Shown: positions 6,214 through 8,166 of the stretch, in pieces | Numbering within the stretch: position 1 is the first letter of the stretch | Layout: the number at the start of each line of letters is the position of its first letter | DNA from: Candidatus Parepulonipiscium sp. PG-Nun2H_MBin03 | Lineage (GTDB): Bacteria; Bacillota; Clostridia; Lachnospirales; Cellulosilyticaceae | DNA: 8,166 nucleotides | Direction: 5' to 3' | Assembly: GCA_001995005.1 (NCBI GenBank) | Contig: MDJN01000011.1 | Span: forward strand, 1-8,166 | Position numbers and translations under genes: made by a program | Notes under the pieces: generated by a model | Seen by the model: the letters and a program-made list of their open reading frames with translations, nothing else | The model's database searches: none | What the model was told of the DNA's origin: nothing

Positions 6214-7610
6214 AAATATCCGATGACTTATATGATGATTTAATAAACATAGAGATTGATGAAGATGTATTAGACGGGATTTCAGAAGTAAGAATTAAAG
6301 ATTTAGCTTTAGCAAATATAGAAAATAATAAAACAACTAATCTTAGGAGGGTGAAGAGTATGAAAAAAAGAATGTTATTGGTAGCGACGCTAGCTTTAGC
6401 GAGTACAGCGGTGTTTGCACAAACTTTATCGCATATGGCAACAAGATTTGAAGGAACTATAGGTTATATTGAAAGTGACATAACACCACTTGATATTAAA
6501 GTAAACTCAAGTGATTTGGTAATGACTGCGGCAGAAACAGTAATAGGCCATACAGAGGCACTAATCGTAATTACATTAGAAGATAAAAACGGCAGAAGCT
6601 TTGGTGAATATGATAATATATCGTTTGCTGATATAATAATCAATAGTAATGTAACAATCAATTATGGTTATACTGTAGATATGACAGAAGATGGTAAAGA
6701 AATTGTACTAATTATAGACGTTAGTGCACACGAAAAGATAAATGGCAAAAAAATGGAAGTAGTTATAACTGATCTAGTAGACCGCTATGAACATAAAGAG
6801 TTAACAGGCATAACTTTATTAGATGTACAAAATTCATTAGAACAAGGGATACCGATTGTTATTGGAGATGCAGAAAGAGAAACTACAATTACTGGTTTAA
6901 AATATTTATCTGAAGAAGATGTGTTGAACGAAGCACAATTTATTAGTGAAGATGCTGTAGGGCAAATAGGAGAGGTAATTCAAATAAATGCTATAAGTAA
7001 TAACAATATTGAGGAACGCTGGGGAATGTGGCTTGATTTTATTGACACTAGAACAGGCGAGCCGATTGAGATAATAAGCGGGGGGTCTGGTTTAGGTAGT
7101 CCAAAGATAGAAGTAGAAGCTCAGATTAAAAACGATATAGATTTGGAGCATATAGAAATTGAACTTACGCATAGAGGCATAACTTATTTAGTAGAAGATA
7201 TTTGGGAAGCTCACCTAGATTTAGACTCAGGTATGGATACAATATCTAAGCAATGTGATATAGCAATAGATGGAGTAGGTACGCTTAAGGAAATAAATAT
7301 ATCAAAGTTAGGGCTTGACGTATATGTAGAGTCTATAGTTGTAGATGATATAGATGATGAACAGTTGGTTAATTCATCTAAAGTTATTAAAGATTTTCTA
7401 GTACATCCTAACTTAAGTTTGCGTCTTAAAAATGGTGAAATGATAGAAATGGAAATGTACCGTAGTTCAGCAGGCCCAGATTATGCATATACAGGATATA
7501 GACCAGTGGAGTCGAACTTAGGCATAGCATATAATGATACAGTTATAAACTTTATACCTGTAGAAGAGATTGAGTCAATATATGTAGATGGAGTCGAATT
7601 ATTATTTTAA
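6210..7610 (+). CDS. Probable membrane-anchored anti-sigma factor with large extracytoplasmic domain (DUF4179-like)
   Basis: The 466-aa protein is encoded with a 4-base overlap after the ECF sigma gene. It has a short acidic cytoplasmic N-terminus (1-43), a basic patch (RRVKSMKKR, 46-54), one hydrophobic segment (about 55-71, LLVATLALASTAVFA) and about 395 exported residues rich in beta-type sequence. Its architecture and the C-terminal pattern (FIPVEEIESIYVDGVEL) resemble Firmicute DUF4179-type anti-sigma proteins. That is recalled similarity, not a search result. No HxxxCxxC zinc anti-sigma motif is present. The basic patch, hydrophobic core and VFA|Q also look like a signal peptide with a possible signal peptidase I site after Ala70. 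By position it should hold the sigma factor inactive at the membrane and respond to an envelope signal. The start is fixed by the coupling ATGA; an alternative internal start at codon 51 is listed separately. Confidence 0.75.
   Translation: MKISDDLYDDLINIEIDEDVLDGISEVRIKDLALANIENNKTTNLRRVKSMKKRMLLVATLALASTAVFAQTLSHMATRFEGTIGYIESDITPLDIKVNSSDLVMTAAETVIGHTEALIVITLEDKNGRSFGEYDNISFADIIINSNVTINYGYTVDMTEDGKEIVLIIDVSAHEKINGKKMEVVITDLVDRYEHKELTGITLLDVQNSLEQGIPIVIGDAERETTITGLKYLSEEDVLNEAQFISEDAVGQIGEVIQINAISNNNIEERWGMWLDFIDTRTGEPIEIISGGSGLGSPKIEVEAQIKNDIDLEHIEIELTHRGITYLVEDIWEAHLDLDSGMDTISKQCDIAIDGVGTLKEINISKLGLDVYVESIVVDDIDDEQLVNSSKVIKDFLVHPNLSLRLKNGEMIEMEMYRSSAGPDYAYTGYRPVESNLGIAYNDTVINFIPVEEIESIYVDGVELLF
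6345..6362 (+). promoter_or_regulatory. Internal ribosome binding site and in-frame ATG within the anti-sigma gene
   Basis: AGGAGGG (6345-6351) lies 8 nt before an in-frame ATG (6360-6362, codon 51). It is a better Shine-Dalgarno than the one in front of codon 1, where the closest match is AGAGGTG (6195-6201). Starting here would give a 416-aa product beginning MKKRMLLVATLALA, i.e. a textbook signal peptide without the cytoplasmic sigma-binding segment. The site overlaps two consecutive AGG arginine codons, which may simply serve the positive-inside rule, so use is unproven. Confidence 0.4.
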
Positions 7611-7643
7611 ATTGGTGAAATTTGCTTGATATTTATTTGTAAA

Positions 7644-7682
7644 ATGTCCATATTTTAGATAGCATATACTAAAATATGACAT
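7644..7682. repeat. Long inverted repeat upstream of the small membrane protein gene
   Basis: Arms 7644-7658 (ATGTCCATATTTTAG) and 7669-7682 (CTAAAATATGACAT) are complementary over 14 bp with a single extra C in the left arm; the inner 10 bp are perfect. The 10-nt centre contains the first part of a -10-like TATACT (7665-7670). It lies in the 111-nt gap after the anti-sigma stop and ends 39 nt before the next ATG. There is no T run after it, so it is not a good terminator. An operator or mRNA hairpin is more likely, though A+T-rich arms can arise by chance. A TATAAT at 7682-7687 adjoins the right arm but has no convincing -35. Confidence 0.6.
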
Positions 7683-7721
7683 ATAATAATAGTATATCAG
7701 GTATTGTTAGGGGTTATTTAT

Positions 7722-7979
7722 ATGGATGTGGGATCAATAGTAACTTTGGTTACAGAAATAGGGTTTCCGCTTGTAATGGTAGGAGTGTGTATATTTTTTA
7801 TCTGGAAGATGTATCAAGAACAGTTGGCTGATAAGGAGAGATTACATGATCAGCTAGAATTAGCTATGACATATAGTGATGATATAGATGATGTATTGTC
7901 TCAAATAGCTAATGCAATAGAAAATCAGGATTTAGAAGTAAGAATTATTAATAATCCTGATGATAAAACTAATGAGTAA
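7722..7979 (+). CDS. Small single-pass membrane protein with cytoplasmic helical tail (holin/YvrJ-like architecture)
   Basis: This 85-aa protein has one membrane helix at about 13-29 (IGFPLVMVGVCIFFIWK). A charged, probably coiled-coil tail follows at 30-68 (QEQLADKERLHDQLELA...), then a polar end INNPDDKTNE. The IGFPLVM...IWKM pattern followed by a short charged helix recalls small Firmicute and phage proteins of the YvrJ and BhlA/UviB holin-like groups. That is resemblance in form only; I do not recognise a family with certainty. The ATG at 7722 is preferred because AGGGG (7709-7713) lies 8 nt upstream; a TTG at 7704 would add six residues but has no ribosome binding site. It follows the anti-sigma gene by 111 nt on the same strand and is closed by a strong terminator. 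No endolysin or other phage gene is nearby, so a lysis role is not supported. Confidence 0.72.
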   Translation: MDVGSIVTLVTEIGFPLVMVGVCIFFIWKMYQEQLADKERLHDQLELAMTYSDDIDDVLSQIANAIENQDLEVRIINNPDDKTNE

Positions 7980-7983
7980 GTGA

Positions 7984-8035
7984 AAAGGCTATCACCTTAA
8001 GGATAAAATCCAAATAGTGATAGCCTTTATTTTTA
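7984..8035 (+). terminator. Intrinsic terminator after the small membrane protein gene (possibly bidirectional)
   Basis: AAAGGCTATCAC (7984-7995) pairs perfectly over 12 bp with GTGATAGCCTTT (8017-8028), and the tract TTTATTTTT at 8026-8034 follows. The 21-nt loop holds a second small hairpin, GGAT-AAA-ATCC (8001-8011). It starts 4 nt after the stop codon. On the minus strand the same stem ends in CCTTTTC, so it may also stop transcripts of the convergent tRNA gene, more weakly. Confidence 0.9.
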
Positions 8036-8038
8036 TGA

Positions 8039-8112
8039 TGGCGGAAGAGGGAGTCGAACCCACGACACCATGGGTATGAACCATGTGCTCTAGCCAACTG
8101 AGCTATCCCGCC
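8039..8112 (-). tRNA. tRNA-Met (anticodon CAT), elongator type
   Basis: The minus strand folds into a complete 74-nt cloverleaf. The acceptor is GGCGGGA/TTCCGCC (one G-T pair) and the D stem GCTC/GAGC. The anticodon stem is CATGG/CCATG with loop TTCATAC (anticodon CAT at 8076-8078). The variable loop has 5 nt, the T loop is TTCGACT and the discriminator is A73. The first base pair is G1-C72 and the anticodon stem lacks the three G-C pairs of initiators, so this is not tRNA-fMet. The GGCGGG acceptor matches elongator Met rather than the lysidine-modified tRNA-Ile2. CCA is not encoded (TC follows A73), so it must be added by the nucleotidyltransferase. The T stem has a T50-T64 mismatch (8062 and 8048), which is unusual. 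Confidence 0.95.
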
Positions 8113-8127
8113 AAAACTTGTCCGTTA

Positions 8128-8142
8128 ATACTACTGTAGTAT
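8128..8142. repeat. Small palindrome over the -10/start region of the tRNA promoter
   Basis: ATACTAC (8128-8134) and GTAGTAT (8136-8142) form a perfect 7-bp inverted repeat around one central base. It overlaps the -10 element and the predicted start point. It could be an operator or a coincidence of TA-rich promoter sequence. Confidence 0.5.
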
Positions 8143-8166
8143 ACATCAATTTACAAAGTTTGGCAA
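8138..8166 (-). promoter_or_regulatory. tRNA-Met promoter
   Basis: On the minus strand TTGCCA (8161-8166, 5 of 6 matches to the -35 consensus) lies exactly 17 bp before TATACT (8138-8143, 5 of 6). The start would be near 8131, about 18 nt before the mature tRNA 5' end. This suggests the tRNA is transcribed from its own strong promoter, although its upstream region is cut by the window edge. Confidence 0.72.

Noticed and set aside
7649..7678. Rho-independent terminator of the sigma/anti-sigma operon
   Set aside because: The stem is almost wholly A-T, the loop is 10 nt and the following bases (ACATATAATAAT) lack a T run.
7704..7721. TTG start extending the small membrane protein by six residues
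   Set aside because: No ribosome binding site precedes it, whereas AGGGG is well placed for the ATG at 7722 and lies inside the would-be extension.
7722..7979. Phage holin or toxin of a toxin-antitoxin pair
   Set aside because: No endolysin, other phage gene, antitoxin frame or antisense RNA promoter is visible nearby; only the membrane topology is similar.
8039..8112. Initiator tRNA-fMet or lysidine tRNA-Ile2 for the CAT tRNA
   Set aside because: G1-C72 is paired and the anticodon stem lacks three G-C pairs, excluding the initiator; the GGCGGG acceptor fits elongator Met rather than Ile2.
1..8166. CRISPR array, transposon or integrated element
   Set aside because: No regularly spaced direct repeats, transposase or integrase motifs, or element-flanking terminal repeats were seen. 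The tRNA gene could serve as an attachment site, but no duplicated 3' end is present in the window.

Overview
The window looks like a chromosomal segment of a low-GC Firmicute, most probably a clostridial bacterium. The DNA is strongly A+T rich, ATA and AGA codons are common, ribosome binding sites are strong AGGAGG types, promoters are sigma-A-like, and the tRNA gene does not encode its CCA end. I cannot name the species from sequence alone. No transposase, integrase, CRISPR array or plasmid function is visible, and no gene-free stretch is longer than about 135 bases.

Layout. (1) Positions 1-2459, plus strand: the 3' part of a MATE multidrug exporter gene, a TetR-type regulator 15 nt later, and an S4-domain rRNA pseudouridine synthase (RluB/RsuA family) 20 nt after that. 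The short gaps suggest one transcript. (2) Positions 2460-4305: a 100-nt gap with a plausible promoter, a short but catalytically complete FtsH membrane protease (570 aa), and a clear intrinsic terminator. (3) Positions 4299-5540, minus strand: the RNA ligase RtcB, convergent with ftsH, with a near-perfect extended -10 promoter of its own. (4) Positions 5608-7610, plus strand, divergent from rtcB: an ECF-type sigma factor followed, with a 4-base ATGA overlap, by its likely membrane-anchored anti-sigma factor, which has a large extracytoplasmic domain. (5) Positions 7644-8035: a long inverted repeat, a small single-pass membrane protein (holin/YvrJ-like in architecture) and a strong intrinsic terminator. 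(6) Positions 8039-8166, minus strand: an elongator tRNA-Met(CAT) gene with its own promoter at the window edge.

The most coherent functional unit is the ECF sigma/anti-sigma pair, an envelope-sensing switch. Upstream of it is a sequence resembling an ECF-type promoter, which suggests autoregulation. Its anti-sigma gene carries an excellent internal ribosome binding site and ATG just before the hydrophobic segment, so a second product consisting of only the exported domain is possible. FtsH (membrane protein quality control), RtcB (RNA repair) and the ECF module are all compatible with stress responses, but the sequence does not show that they are co-regulated. I see no clearly unprecedented system; the best leads are the internal start in the anti-sigma gene and the inverted repeat in front of the small membrane protein.
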